A stretch of 6,185 nucleotides of DNA from the NCBI GenBank assembly GCA_002482845.1, contig DLGT01000163.1, positions 7,342 to 13,526 of the forward strand. Direction: 5' to 3'. The translations under genes and the position numbers were made by a program. The notes beneath the pieces were generated by a model. The model worked only from the letters and a program-made list of their open reading frames with translations, was not told the origin of the DNA and did no database searches. Shown here in pieces: positions 1 through 5,226 of this stretch; the first letter of the stretch is position 1, and each line of letters starts with the position of its first letter. The DNA is from Saprospiraceae bacterium UBA7687. GTDB lineage: Bacteria; Bacteroidota; Bacteroidia; Chitinophagales; Saprospiraceae.

Positions 1-19
1 TTCTTGTTTGGCGTTTGTT

Positions 20-62
20 TTTCAGGGAGTTATGAAAAAAACTCTGCATAAAATCCCTGAAA
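20..62. repeat. 9-bp inverted repeat near the left edge
   Basis: TTTCAGGGA at 20-28 is perfectly complementary to TCCCTGAAA at 54-62. A second possible stem inside, GAGTT 27-31 with AACTC 40-44, overlaps the outer arm, so the two pairings partly compete. No T-run follows on either strand, so it is a poor intrinsic terminator. Its place at the edge of the integrase upstream region makes an attachment-site or regulatory role possible, but nothing in the sequence decides this. Confidence 0.5.
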
Positions 63-78
63 TTGAACTAAATTATAG

Positions 79-177
79 GCGACAAATAAACGACGAATTT
101 CCAAAACCTTCAATTATCTGCGACAAATATGCGACAAGCGACCCTAAAATTTAGGCTGTCGCAGATGTTTTTGTCGC
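79..177. repeat. Cluster of five GCGACA hexamers upstream of the integrase
   Basis: GCGACA occurs forward at 79-84, 120-125 and 131-136, and in reverse (TGTCGC) at 157-162 and 172-177. Copies one and two extend to GCGACAAAT. TCTGCGACA (117-125) and TGTCGCAGA (157-165) form a perfect 9-bp inverted repeat around a small inner hairpin, CCTAA 143-147 with TTAGG 151-155. A sixth copy (TGTCGC) lies at 1580-1585, after the integrase terminator. Repeated short sites directly upstream of a tyrosine recombinase fit integrase or excisionase arm-type sites or an autoregulatory operator. That role is inferred from position only. Confidence 0.5.
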
Positions 178-260
178 AAATGATACACTTTCAAAGTATT
201 TGTTTCTTGCGTGGGCAACACATAATATTTTTTAATCGTTTTAAAAATAAGTGCAAACCC

Positions 261-1517
261 ATGAAAAAGTTAGATTTCTTAAAAGTTAGTTTTATGGTGC
301 GTTCAGATAAGAAAGAGTCTGGAATGTCACCAGTTTTAATGATGTTATTTCTTGAAGGTCGAAGGGCTTATATTTCAACTGGACTAGTTGCCGAGTTTAA
401 AAATTGGGATGCCAAATATGGTAGGTTCATAGGTGACCCTTCAAAAGTTAACACTAAGAATGAATTTCTGGAACGTTTGAAAATGGACGTTTTAAGAATT
501 TACAATGAAATGAAGTCAAAGGAAGATGACATTACAGTTGATGTTTTGAGACAAAAGCTTAAAGGTGAATCAGAGTCGAAGGCTAAATCTTTGATCGAAT
601 GCTGCCAAATTTATAACTCAAGCTTTGAAAAACTTGTAGGCATCGAGATAGGTGAAATCACCTTTGGGAGGTATGCTACATTTGCTGCTAGAATTAATGA
701 CTTCATTTCGTCTAAGCTGAAGCTGAAAGATATACTGCTTGCTGATATCAAATATTCTTTTGGTATAGAGTATGAACACTACTTAAAGACTGAGCTGAAG
801 CTTCACCAAAACACACTAGTCAAATACATTCAATATTTGAATAGAGTGCTAGACTATTGTGTAAAATATGAATGGCTCGAAAAGAATGTTCTTTTTGGAT
901 ACAAATGTCCAGTCAAACAAAGCAAAAGAGAATATCTCAATCAAGATGAACTCCAAAGAATCATGGATAAGGTTATCAATATTGACAGACTTAGAGAAGT
1001 TCGAGACATCTTTGTATTTTGTTGTCATACTGGTTATGCTTATAAAGATGCAGCTGAACTGACACCTGACCATATTGGTACCGGCATCAATGGAAGGAAA
1101 TGGATATATACATCGAGACAAAAAACTGATAATGTTTCCAATGTACCATTATTAGATCAAGCTATGGAGATTATTGAAAAATATAGGGATCACCCTATTT
1201 GCGTAAGCAAAAATAGACTTTTGCCCATGAAAAGCAATCAAAAGCTGAACTCGTACTTAAAGGAAATTGCTGATATTTGTGGCATCAGTAAACCTATGAC
1301 TATGCACATTGCTAGGCACACATTCGCTACAACAGTACTTCTCAGTAATGGTGTAAGTATGGAGGCCACAAGCAAAATGCTAGGTCACAGCAGCTTAAAA
1401 ACGACGCAAATTTATGGTAAGATATTAGAAACAAGGGTCGGAGCTGAAATGGAAATGCTTAGCGCGAAACTTTCAAAACCAACAGAAACAGAGATTAAGC
1501 TCAACCAAGCTAAGTAA
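261..1517 (+). CDS. Tyrosine recombinase (site-specific integrase), Bacteroidota IntDOT-like type
   Basis: This gene encodes a DNA integrase that should catalyse integration and excision of the surrounding element through a covalent 3'-phosphotyrosine intermediate. The 418-aa product has an N-terminal arm-binding domain (about residues 1-90), a SAM-like core-binding domain (about 105-205) and a C-terminal catalytic domain. Visible active-site residues are Lys288 (SRQKT), His349 and Arg352 (HIARHTF), His376 (LGHSS) and Tyr385 (QIYGK). The usual first arginine of the TGLR-type motif is replaced: the sequence reads TGYAYKD, with Ala260 there. Loss of this arginine is known for IntDOT and relatives. 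The open frame extends back to 129, but that extension lies over inverted repeats and looks non-coding. Starting at 261 gives the typical MKKLDF-like N-terminus and normal family length. The gene ends 19 bases before a strong terminator. Confidence 0.93.
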   Translation: MKKLDFLKVSFMVRSDKKESGMSPVLMMLFLEGRRAYISTGLVAEFKNWDAKYGRFIGDPSKVNTKNEFLERLKMDVLRIYNEMKSKEDDITVDVLRQKLKGESESKAKSLIECCQIYNSSFEKLVGIEIGEITFGRYATFAARINDFISSKLKLKDILLADIKYSFGIEYEHYLKTELKLHQNTLVKYIQYLNRVLDYCVKYEWLEKNVLFGYKCPVKQSKREYLNQDELQRIMDKVINIDRLREVRDIFVFCCHTGYAYKDAAELTPDHIGTGINGRKWIYTSRQKTDNVSNVPLLDQAMEIIEKYRDHPICVSKNRLLPMKSNQKLNSYLKEIADICGISKPMTMHIARHTFATTVLLSNGVSMEATSKMLGHSSLKTTQIYGKILETRVGAEMEMLSAKLSKPTETEIKLNQAK

Positions 1518-1536
1518 AATGTACACTGTGTTTCAT

Positions 1537-1570
1537 AAAAAAGCCCTAGTTTTTAATTAGGGCTTTTTTT
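1537..1570 (+). terminator. Rho-independent terminator of the integrase gene
   Basis: GCCCTA (1543-1548) pairs with TAGGGC (1558-1563). The stem is extended by a run of six A at 1537-1542 against the T-run at 1564-1570, around a 9-nt loop. The flanking A and T runs mean it could also work on the minus strand. Confidence 0.9.
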
Positions 1571-1601
1571 ATTCATTTCTGTCGCCATGGATACTTTGTT
1601 T

Positions 1602-1642
1602 TTAATATACTAAAATTATATTAATTATTGGTTAAAATTATA
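1602..1642. repeat. AT-rich inverted and direct repeats between integrase and rteC-like gene
   Basis: TTAATATA (1602-1609) and TATATTAA (1617-1624) form a perfect 8-bp inverted repeat with a 7-nt loop. TAAAATTATA occurs at 1611-1620 and again at 1633-1642, 22 bp apart, about two helical turns. The gap 1518-1720 otherwise holds only the terminator, one GCGACA copy and AT-rich sequence. An operator for the following gene is possible, but the low complexity makes chance a real alternative. Confidence 0.35.
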
Positions 1643-1720
1643 GCATATTGCCAAATAATTTCGTTATGATTTTTAGACAACCAAGATGATTATTTTAATG
1701 TGAACTAAAATTTTGCAATT

Positions 1721-2512
1721 TTGCTGCATCATAAATTACATACCATACTTGACGACTATGAGAGACAAACTCAGCAGCCTATTTTTGGTTATTTAAATTC
1801 CATAGATGTAATACTGTATCGAATAAACCTTTTTGTCTCCTACAACTTGGAACTTACAGAACTAGAAAATTCTTTTGAATTTAAAAGTACAGAAGATGAA
1901 ATTAAGTATTATAAGTATGAAAAACCGAAGTTTCAAAAGTATGGTATATTTTATAACTCAATATCAAAATTAGAATTACATATGCCTATGGGATCAAAAA
2001 AGACAAAAAGTGACTATTACGAAAAGGAACTGGACCAAATTACTAATACCTTTCGTGAGAACGAAGATATCATCGTATACCATAGAATGAAAGGAACTGA
2101 CAGAGACAAAGATATTTTTGTAAGAAACTCACCAAATAATCATATCTTTGCACTCATAGAAGCAACATCCATGATGGAAGAGTTTTTGTATAATATTAAT
2201 GACCCCCGTTCAATTGATGACAAGATCCAAGATTATCCGAAGCTTACCTGGACTGGTAAGCTTACTGATTTGGTAATTTTGGTTAGGGCTTTGGTATTGT
2301 CTGGAAGTATTAACAATGGTCAGGCATCCATAAAAGATGTAGTAACCTATGTGCAGGTGATGTTTAATGTTGATTTGAAAGACTATCATAGAAAATATAC
2401 AGATATAAAAGCGAGCCAAAATCCTACTAAATTCCTAGATTATTTAATTGATATAATTGTTGATGATATTGATCAACAAGACGAGAAAGCTAGTAATCAA
2501 AAAAAGAAATAA
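1721..2512 (+). CDS. RteC-family protein (regulator of element excision), non-ATG start
   Basis: This product resembles RteC, the protein that in the conjugative transposon CTnDOT activates the excision operon. Recognisable features are the EIKYYKYEKPKF segment (about residues 60-71) with the following I-F-Y-N-S-I stretch, and the C-terminal LTWTGKLTDL...GSINNG block (about 175-200). This leads into a helix-turn-helix-like region ending near PTKFLDYL. The 263 aa counted here are slightly short for the family, usually nearer 280. No ATG exists in the N-terminal third. The best available start is TTG at 1721, and an in-frame GTG at 1700 is cut off by TAA at 1706-1708. The residues after that stop (NFAILLHHKL) still look like a normal RteC N-terminus, so the original start may have been lost. 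The gene converges on, and overlaps by 23 bp, a small minus-strand gene. Expression is therefore uncertain, although the rest of the frame is intact. Confidence 0.75.
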   Translation: MLHHKLHTILDDYERQTQQPIFGYLNSIDVILYRINLFVSYNLELTELENSFEFKSTEDEIKYYKYEKPKFQKYGIFYNSISKLELHMPMGSKKTKSDYYEKELDQITNTFRENEDIIVYHRMKGTDRDKDIFVRNSPNNHIFALIEATSMMEEFLYNINDPRSIDDKIQDYPKLTWTGKLTDLVILVRALVLSGSINNGQASIKDVVTYVQVMFNVDLKDYHRKYTDIKASQNPTKFLDYLIDIIVDDIDQQDEKASNQKKK

Positions 2513-2690
2513 CTGCTTCCGGGTCGATTCCCATATAACTACAGAATTCATCCACAGTCACCACGTGATGCGACTCCTTCCCATAGTAGGTTTTGATCTT
2601 GAGTAGCAATGACCAAGATGTCCTGTAGTTCTTGCCTGTGATGGCGGCTACATCTTTTGGATATATAATCATTCTTGAAAATTTACTCAT
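2490..2690 (-). CDS. Small winged-helix DNA-binding protein, excisionase-like
   Basis: This 66-aa protein resembles a type of short Bacteroidota helix-turn-helix protein that begins IIYPKDVAxITGK and ends with a VxVxEFCxYxG segment. The helix-turn-helix spans about residues 10-30 (YPKDVAAITGKNYRTSW), and a probable wing with its following helix spans about 40-56 (HHVVTVDEFCSYMGI). Proteins of this size and fold include excisionases and MerR/BldC-like factors. Its position between an integrase/RteC pair and a direct-repeat array fits a recombination directionality factor. Met1 is used. Met7 (codon 2670-2672) is an alternative start just before the conserved part. No Shine-Dalgarno is visible. 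The 3' end overlaps the rteC-like gene by 23 bp in convergent orientation, so transcription of one may interfere with the other. DNA binding is fairly sure; an excision role is inferred. Confidence 0.75.
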   Translation of the reverse strand: MSKFSRMIIYPKDVAAITGKNYRTSWSLLLKIKTYYGKESHHVVTVDEFCSYMGIDPEAVISFFDY

Positions 2691-2717
2691 TCAACATTCT
2701 ATTTAACATAATCGTTA

Positions 2718-2772
2718 ATACTATTGTCATACACTATCCATACACTATCTATACATCATCCATATACTATTG
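2718..2772. repeat. Iteron-like array of 11-bp direct repeats
   Basis: Four consecutive 11-bp units read ATACACTATCC (2729-2739), ATACACTATCT (2740-2750), ATACATCATCC (2751-2761) and ATATACTATTG (2762-2772). A degenerate unit, ATACTATTGTC, precedes them at 2718-2728. The array starts 28 bp upstream of the minus-strand winged-helix gene, where its promoter would be. An 11-bp period puts every unit on the same face of the helix. This suits head-to-tail cooperative binding, as known for lambda Xis and BldC, and iterons of a replication origin are an alternative. The repeats are seen directly; the role is inferred. Confidence 0.8.
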
Positions 2773-2923
2773 ATGGGATTAGCCATAGATTGATATGGAC
2801 GGTTTTACATTTTGGATTTTGTCGTGGGTGGTGTGTTGTAATCAATAATTAGTGTTTTCCTGAACTGAAAAAAGCCTGGCTCTTACCCTTGCTTAAATCA
2901 ATTGCATTGCAAAAATAGGATAT

Positions 2924-3000
2924 TTGTCAGAAATGACACATGATAATTTTAAAAATGTGTATGTAATAATTTGTCATTATATGCAATTTATTGTCATTTA
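2924..3000. repeat. TTGTCA repeat cluster
   Basis: TTGTCA occurs at 2924-2929, 2971-2976 and 2991-2996. The last two extend to TTGTCATTAT and TTGTCATTTA and are exactly 20 bp apart. The first is half of an inverted repeat, TGTCA 2925-2929 with TGACA 2934-2938. One more TTGTCAT (2724-2730) sits at the edge of the 11-bp array. The cluster lies 50-120 bp ahead of the putative -7 element at 3047, a reasonable place for an activator or operator. Confidence 0.45.
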
Positions 3001-3046
3001 TGATAGTGGCGATCTGGAAAGTGGCGGAATGTGGAAAAGCTGACTA

Positions 3047-3054
3047 TATCTTTG
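3047..3054 (+). promoter_or_regulatory. Bacteroidota-type -7 promoter element (TATCTTTG)
   Basis: TATCTTTG matches the TAnnTTTG consensus of the Bacteroidota primary sigma factor exactly and lies 33 bp before the ATG at 3087. No good TTTG is seen at the -33 position. A transcript starting just downstream would exclude the upstream in-frame codons, which supports the start at 3087. Confidence 0.5.
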
Positions 3055-3086
3055 TTGTATTATTTTACTTTTTAAATTGTAGCATT

Positions 3087-3839
3087 ATGGCTAGACAAGG
3101 TGGTTTATTGAAGGTGGTGGGAAAGCTTGATGACCTATCCTTTTACAAAAGTGCTGATGGTTTTTTGGTAAGGACCAAAGGTGGTGTCTCTGGAGACAGG
3201 ATCGCGAATGATCCGACTTTTCAGCGAACGAGGGAGAATGGCGCTGAATTCGGAATGTCAGCGAGTGCAGGGAAGCTGTTGAGAACAGCATTGAGAAATC
3301 TGATGATGACAGCCAGTGACAACCGGGTGGTATCAAGACTGACCAGATTGATGACCGATGTGAAAAATCTTGATGCGGCTAATGACCGCGGAGAAAGACA
3401 TGTCCATGAAGGGTTTGACTTGCCGCAAGGTAAGGCTGTGCTGAAGGGATTCAACTTTAACAATCGAGCTGTATTGAGTGGTATTTTGTTCAAGACTTTT
3501 GCTTTGAACACGACTACTGGCGCACTGGACATCCTTGGTGTGGTGCCAATGATGGATTTGGTGAAGGCTCCAGGATCTACGCATGTGACGTTCAAAGCTG
3601 GATGGTCAAAGATGGATTTCCAGTTGGGAGAGTTCGAGACGCTGATCAGCAACTCTGTGAACATCCCGATCAACAACACGTCTGTGGACATCAATCTGAC
3701 GCATGCAGCTCCGCCAGCTTTGGCGACTGGTATTCATGTGTTCACACTTCAGATTGAGTTTTATCAGGAAGTGAATGGTACTCAGTATTCTCTTAAGAAT
3801 GGTGGGTATAATGCGCTTGCGGTTATTGAAGTGGTTTAA
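3087..3839 (+). CDS. Conserved Bacteroidota protein of unknown function (MARQGGL.. family)
   Basis: I recognise the N-terminus as that of a widespread but uncharacterised Bacteroidota protein. It has MARQGGLLKVVGKLDD at 1-16, FYKSADG at 19-25, KGGVSGDRI at 31-39 and FQRTRENGAEFG at 45-56. The 250-aa product has a basic, probably helical segment to about residue 115, rich in Arg with few Lys, and then a beta-rich C-terminal half ending in FTLQIEFYQEVNG and VIEVV. No signal peptide, membrane segment or catalytic motif is visible. The start at 3087 matches the family N-terminus, and the hydrophobic-looking extension back to 2991 overlaps the -7 element. The layout suggests a structural or nucleic-acid-binding rather than enzymatic protein, possibly capsid- or scaffold-like, but this is speculation. 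It heads the plus-strand cassette and is separated from the next gene by a structured repeat. Confidence 0.85.
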   Translation: MARQGGLLKVVGKLDDLSFYKSADGFLVRTKGGVSGDRIANDPTFQRTRENGAEFGMSASAGKLLRTALRNLMMTASDNRVVSRLTRLMTDVKNLDAANDRGERHVHEGFDLPQGKAVLKGFNFNNRAVLSGILFKTFALNTTTGALDILGVVPMMDLVKAPGSTHVTFKAGWSKMDFQLGEFETLISNSVNIPINNTSVDINLTHAAPPALATGIHVFTLQIEFYQEVNGTQYSLKNGGYNALAVIEVV

Positions 3840-3868
3840 GATTGAGTATTTGTCTTGTGCAGACGGCA

Positions 3869-3899
3869 GTTACTTTTTTTCATTGACAAAAAAAGTAAC
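3869..3899. repeat. Perfect 12-bp hairpin in a dispersed-repeat-like sequence
   Basis: GTTACTTTTTTT (3869-3880) pairs perfectly with AAAAAAAGTAAC (3888-3899) around the 7-nt loop CATTGAC. A CAAAAAAGTC tail follows. Hairpins of this GTTACTTTTTT/AAAAAAGTAAC type recur between genes in many bacterial genomes, from general knowledge. It lies 30 bp after the preceding stop codon and may stall or stabilise that transcript, although no T-run follows it. Confidence 0.7.
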
Positions 3900-3911
3900 C
3901 AAAAAAGTCTA

Positions 3912-4059
3912 GTTCAAAAAAAGGCGATTGCGTAGCATCGTTCAATCTCGAATCAAAATGCTTTTTCTATCGCCCGTGGTGAGGATTTTATTTATGGTTG
4001 TGTGTAAATGCGATAGACGCACTTTTGATTCTTCATTCACTATCGCTTGTTTTTTGAAC
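3912..4059. repeat. Nested imperfect inverted repeat, about 150 bp, MITE- or REPIN-like
   Basis: Three arm pairs nest in order. The outer pair is GTTCAAAAAA (3912-3921) with TTTTTTGAAC (4050-4059). The middle pair is GAATCAAAA (3950-3958) with TTTTGATTC (4023-4031). The inner pair is CTATCGC (3967-3973) with GCGATAG (4010-4016). A further CTATCGC at 4040-4046 faces GGCGATTG at 3923-3930, continuing the outer arm imperfectly. The gap 3840-4131 contains no gene. A non-autonomous repeat element or a folded RNA are both possible. It separates the 250-aa gene from the DUF5675 gene, so the latter may have its own promoter after the repeat. Confidence 0.7.
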
Positions 4060-4131
4060 GGTCCATCCGTACAGACAAATATTTATATCAAGGTTTAAAG
4101 ACAGGATTATTATTCAGTAAAGTTTTTATTA

Positions 4132-4527
4132 ATGACAATTGAGCTTCAAAGGTTGTATCGGGATGGCTGGACAGATGGGGAGATTCTGATCAATGGTGTC
4201 TTGCTGTGTCGGAGTATTGAATTGAGATGGGCCAATAATGAGCGAAATATATCGTGTGTGCCAGAAGGAGTTTATCCTGTGGCCATCATTCAACATCCGA
4301 AATTCGGTGAATGCCTGCAGATAAATGGGGTGAAAGGCAGATCAGGTATCCTGGTACATGTGGCCAATGATGCTCAGAAGGAACTCCGGGGCTGTATAGC
4401 TCCGGTGTTTTCTTTGACAGGGAATGGTAAAGGACAATATTCCAGATTAGCATTGAACTATATCATTGAGAATCTGCGAATTAGTGATGAGAAGGAACAT
4501 TTTATTGACATTAAAAGTAAAAAGTGA
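4132..4527 (+). CDS. DUF5675 family protein
   Basis: This 131-aa soluble protein matches the DUF5675 pattern. It has an N-terminal LQRLYRDGWTDGEI segment, ISCVPEGVYPV (40-50), HPKFGECLQI (55-64), GRSGILVHVAND (69-80) and RGCI (86-89). Function in this family is not established to my knowledge. The spacing of His76, Asn79 and Gly87-Cys88 resembles the H...GC active site of YkuD-type L,D-transpeptidases, so a peptidoglycan-linked activity is a reasonable guess, not a finding. No signal peptide is visible. The start ATG at 4132 lacks a Shine-Dalgarno and follows an AT-rich leader. The stop TGA shares its last base with the ATG of the next gene, which indicates translational coupling with two small membrane proteins. 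Confidence 0.85.
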   Translation: MTIELQRLYRDGWTDGEILINGVLLCRSIELRWANNERNISCVPEGVYPVAIIQHPKFGECLQINGVKGRSGILVHVANDAQKELRGCIAPVFSLTGNGKGQYSRLALNYIIENLRISDEKEHFIDIKSKK

Positions 4528-4790
4528 TGAGTGAAATCATAGATAGGGTGAAGGCACCTACACCCAAGTTTTTTAAGGTGTTGCGAAATATTGGATTGAT
4601 CATGGCAGGTGTGGGTACAGTTTTGCTGACTGCACCTGTATCGCTTCCTGCTGCGGTGGTCACTTTAGGTGGTTACCTGGTGACAGCTGGCGGTGTGGCC
4701 ACAGCTGTAAGTCAGATCACCAATTTGGGTGATGATGCCATCGGCGAAAAAAAGGAAGGAGGGTCTGATGGGGATGGGAATTCACCATAG
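4527..4790 (+). CDS. Small two-helix membrane protein (KAPTPKFF-type, holin-like)
   Basis: This 87-aa protein begins with a short polar segment and the recognisable KAPTPKFFKVLRNIG motif (9-23). Two hydrophobic stretches follow, about 22-36 and 42-64, separated by a Pro-containing turn (APVSLP 36-41). The tail after ITNLGDD is charged and Gly-rich. Proteins of this type are common in Bacteroidota prophages and islands near wall-active enzymes, from general knowledge; a holin-like role is proposed, not proven. ATG at 4527 overlaps the previous stop by one base and is preferred over GTG at 4524. Its 3' end overlaps the next gene by 23 bp. Confidence 0.82.
   Translation: MSEIIDRVKAPTPKFFKVLRNIGLIMAGVGTVLLTAPVSLPAAVVTLGGYLVTAGGVATAVSQITNLGDDAIGEKKEGGSDGDGNSP
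4757..4763 (+). promoter_or_regulatory. Strong Shine-Dalgarno AGGAGGG deciding the start at 4768
   Basis: AGGAGGG lies five bases before ATG 4768, inside the 3' end of the preceding gene. The other genes in the window lack such a site, so this one selects the downstream start over the longer open frame. Confidence 0.7.
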
Positions 4791-5049
4791 TGATCAGGCG
4801 ATGGGAACGCTCGGCGGTACCTTGATCGCTTTCATCGGCATCGTAGATGGCAGTGATATCATCAAGACTGGGATTCTGGCATGTGTGGGAGCGATGGTCA
4901 GTTTTGGTGTATCAAAGGGATTGCACAAGATATTTCCCGGGAACGTAGAGCTTCCCTTCAAAAAGGAAAAGAGCGGTAAAGATTTAGGCAAGAAACCTGA
5001 TGATACTGCATCAGAGCGCGGACGCTCTGACGAACGGAATAGAGATTGA
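4768..5049 (+). CDS. Small holin-like membrane protein
   Basis: The product is 93 aa from ATG 4768. It has two hydrophobic segments, about residues 12-26 (MGTLGGTLIAFIGIV) and 31-49, joined by a short DGSD turn, then a basic and charged tail from about 50 onward. That arrangement resembles small Bacteroidota holin-like proteins with a DIIKTxILAxxGAxVSF segment (30-46 here). The start is set by a strong AGGAGGG (4757-4763), unusual in this window, which lies five bases before ATG 4768. A second ATG at 4774 is possible. The frame is open back to 4729, but that part lies inside the previous gene. The Arg/Asp-rich end (SERGRSDERNRD) is encoded over a perfect hairpin. Confidence 0.8.
   Translation: MGMGIHHSDQAMGTLGGTLIAFIGIVDGSDIIKTGILACVGAMVSFGVSKGLHKIFPGNVELPFKKEKSGKDLGKKPDDTASERGRSDERNRD
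5011..5030. repeat. Perfect 8-bp hairpin inside the end of the holin-like gene
   Basis: TCAGAGCG (5011-5018) pairs with CGCTCTGA (5023-5030) across the 4-nt loop CGGA. It encodes the SERGRSD part of the tail. CGGACGCT recurs at 5085-5092 in the following terminator loop. Confidence 0.6.
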
Positions 5050-5079
5050 GTTTTAGTTTGATTTGTTTTGCATGGGTTG

Positions 5080-5109
5080 GGCTCCGGACGCTGGTTCGGG
5101 GCCTTTTTT
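5080..5109 (+). terminator. Rho-independent terminator closing the plus-strand cassette
   Basis: GGCTCCG (5080-5086) pairs with CGGGGCC (5097-5103) with one G-U pair and a 10-nt loop, followed by six T at 5104-5109. It lies 30 bp after the stop of the holin-like gene. Confidence 0.88.
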
Positions 5110-5120
5110 CATTTATTAAG

Positions 5121-5141
5121 ATTGCAATTAGAAATTGCAAT
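5121..5141. repeat. Perfect palindrome with 9-bp arms
   Basis: ATTGCAATT (5121-5129) and AATTGCAAT (5133-5141) flank the trinucleotide AGA. It sits between two convergent terminators, where no promoter is expected. A dimeric regulator site or a recombination site would have this shape. Confidence 0.6.
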
Positions 5142-5180
5142 GCCATTATGCTGCGATGCCATAAAGATATTCTGCCATTA
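5141..5180. repeat. Three TGCCAT direct repeats with a 16-bp period
   Basis: TGCCATTA (5141), TGCCATAA (5157) and TGCCATTA (5173) are spaced exactly 16 bp apart. The first shares its T with the end of the palindrome, and the third runs into the A-tract of the minus-strand terminator. Regular spacing argues for a bound protein; the region 5110-5180 has no gene. Confidence 0.55.
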
Positions 5181-5215
5181 AAAAAAGATAGCCCTGATCA
5201 CTGACCAAAGCTACC
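5180..5215 (-). terminator. Intrinsic terminator of the minus-strand gene pair
   Basis: Read on the minus strand, GGTAGC (complement of 5210-5215) pairs with GCTATC (complement of 5187-5192) with one G-U pair. An inner partly paired segment lies between them, and seven T follow (complement of the A-run 5180-5186). It begins 11 bp after the stop at 5227. Confidence 0.7.
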
Positions 5216-5226
5216 TAATGGACTAC

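Larger units (their letters stand above)
2691..3086. other. Intergenic regulatory region of about 400 bp without a gene
   Basis: This stretch separates the minus-strand winged-helix gene from the plus-strand cassette, so it should hold both promoters. It contains the 11-bp repeat array, the TTGTCA cluster and one -7 element described separately. I find no convincing open frame. The frame that extends the next gene back to 2991 covers the promoter and looks non-coding. Confidence 0.6.

Noticed and set aside
176..186. CTnDOT-like core site (GTAnnTTTGC) on the minus strand
   Set aside because: The sequence is GTATCATTTGC, with three bases instead of two between the conserved parts, and no second copy was found.
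129..260. N-terminal extension of the integrase frame
   Set aside because: It covers the GCGACA inverted repeats, has no family resemblance, and the start at 261 gives the normal family N-terminus.
849..1121. Minus-strand open frame inside the integrase gene
   Set aside because: It is antisense to the conserved catalytic region of the integrase, with no motif or initiation signal.
2718..2772. CRISPR array
   Set aside because: The units are 11 bp and contiguous with no spacers, so they are tandem direct repeats.
2991..3086. N-terminal extension of the 250-aa protein
   Set aside because: It looks hydrophobic like a signal peptide, but it contains the -7 promoter element and is not part of the recognised family start MARQGGL.
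3221..3694. Long minus-strand open frame opposite the 250-aa gene
   Set aside because: It is antisense to a recognised coding family, has no recognisable motif, and is typical of a reverse-frame shadow.
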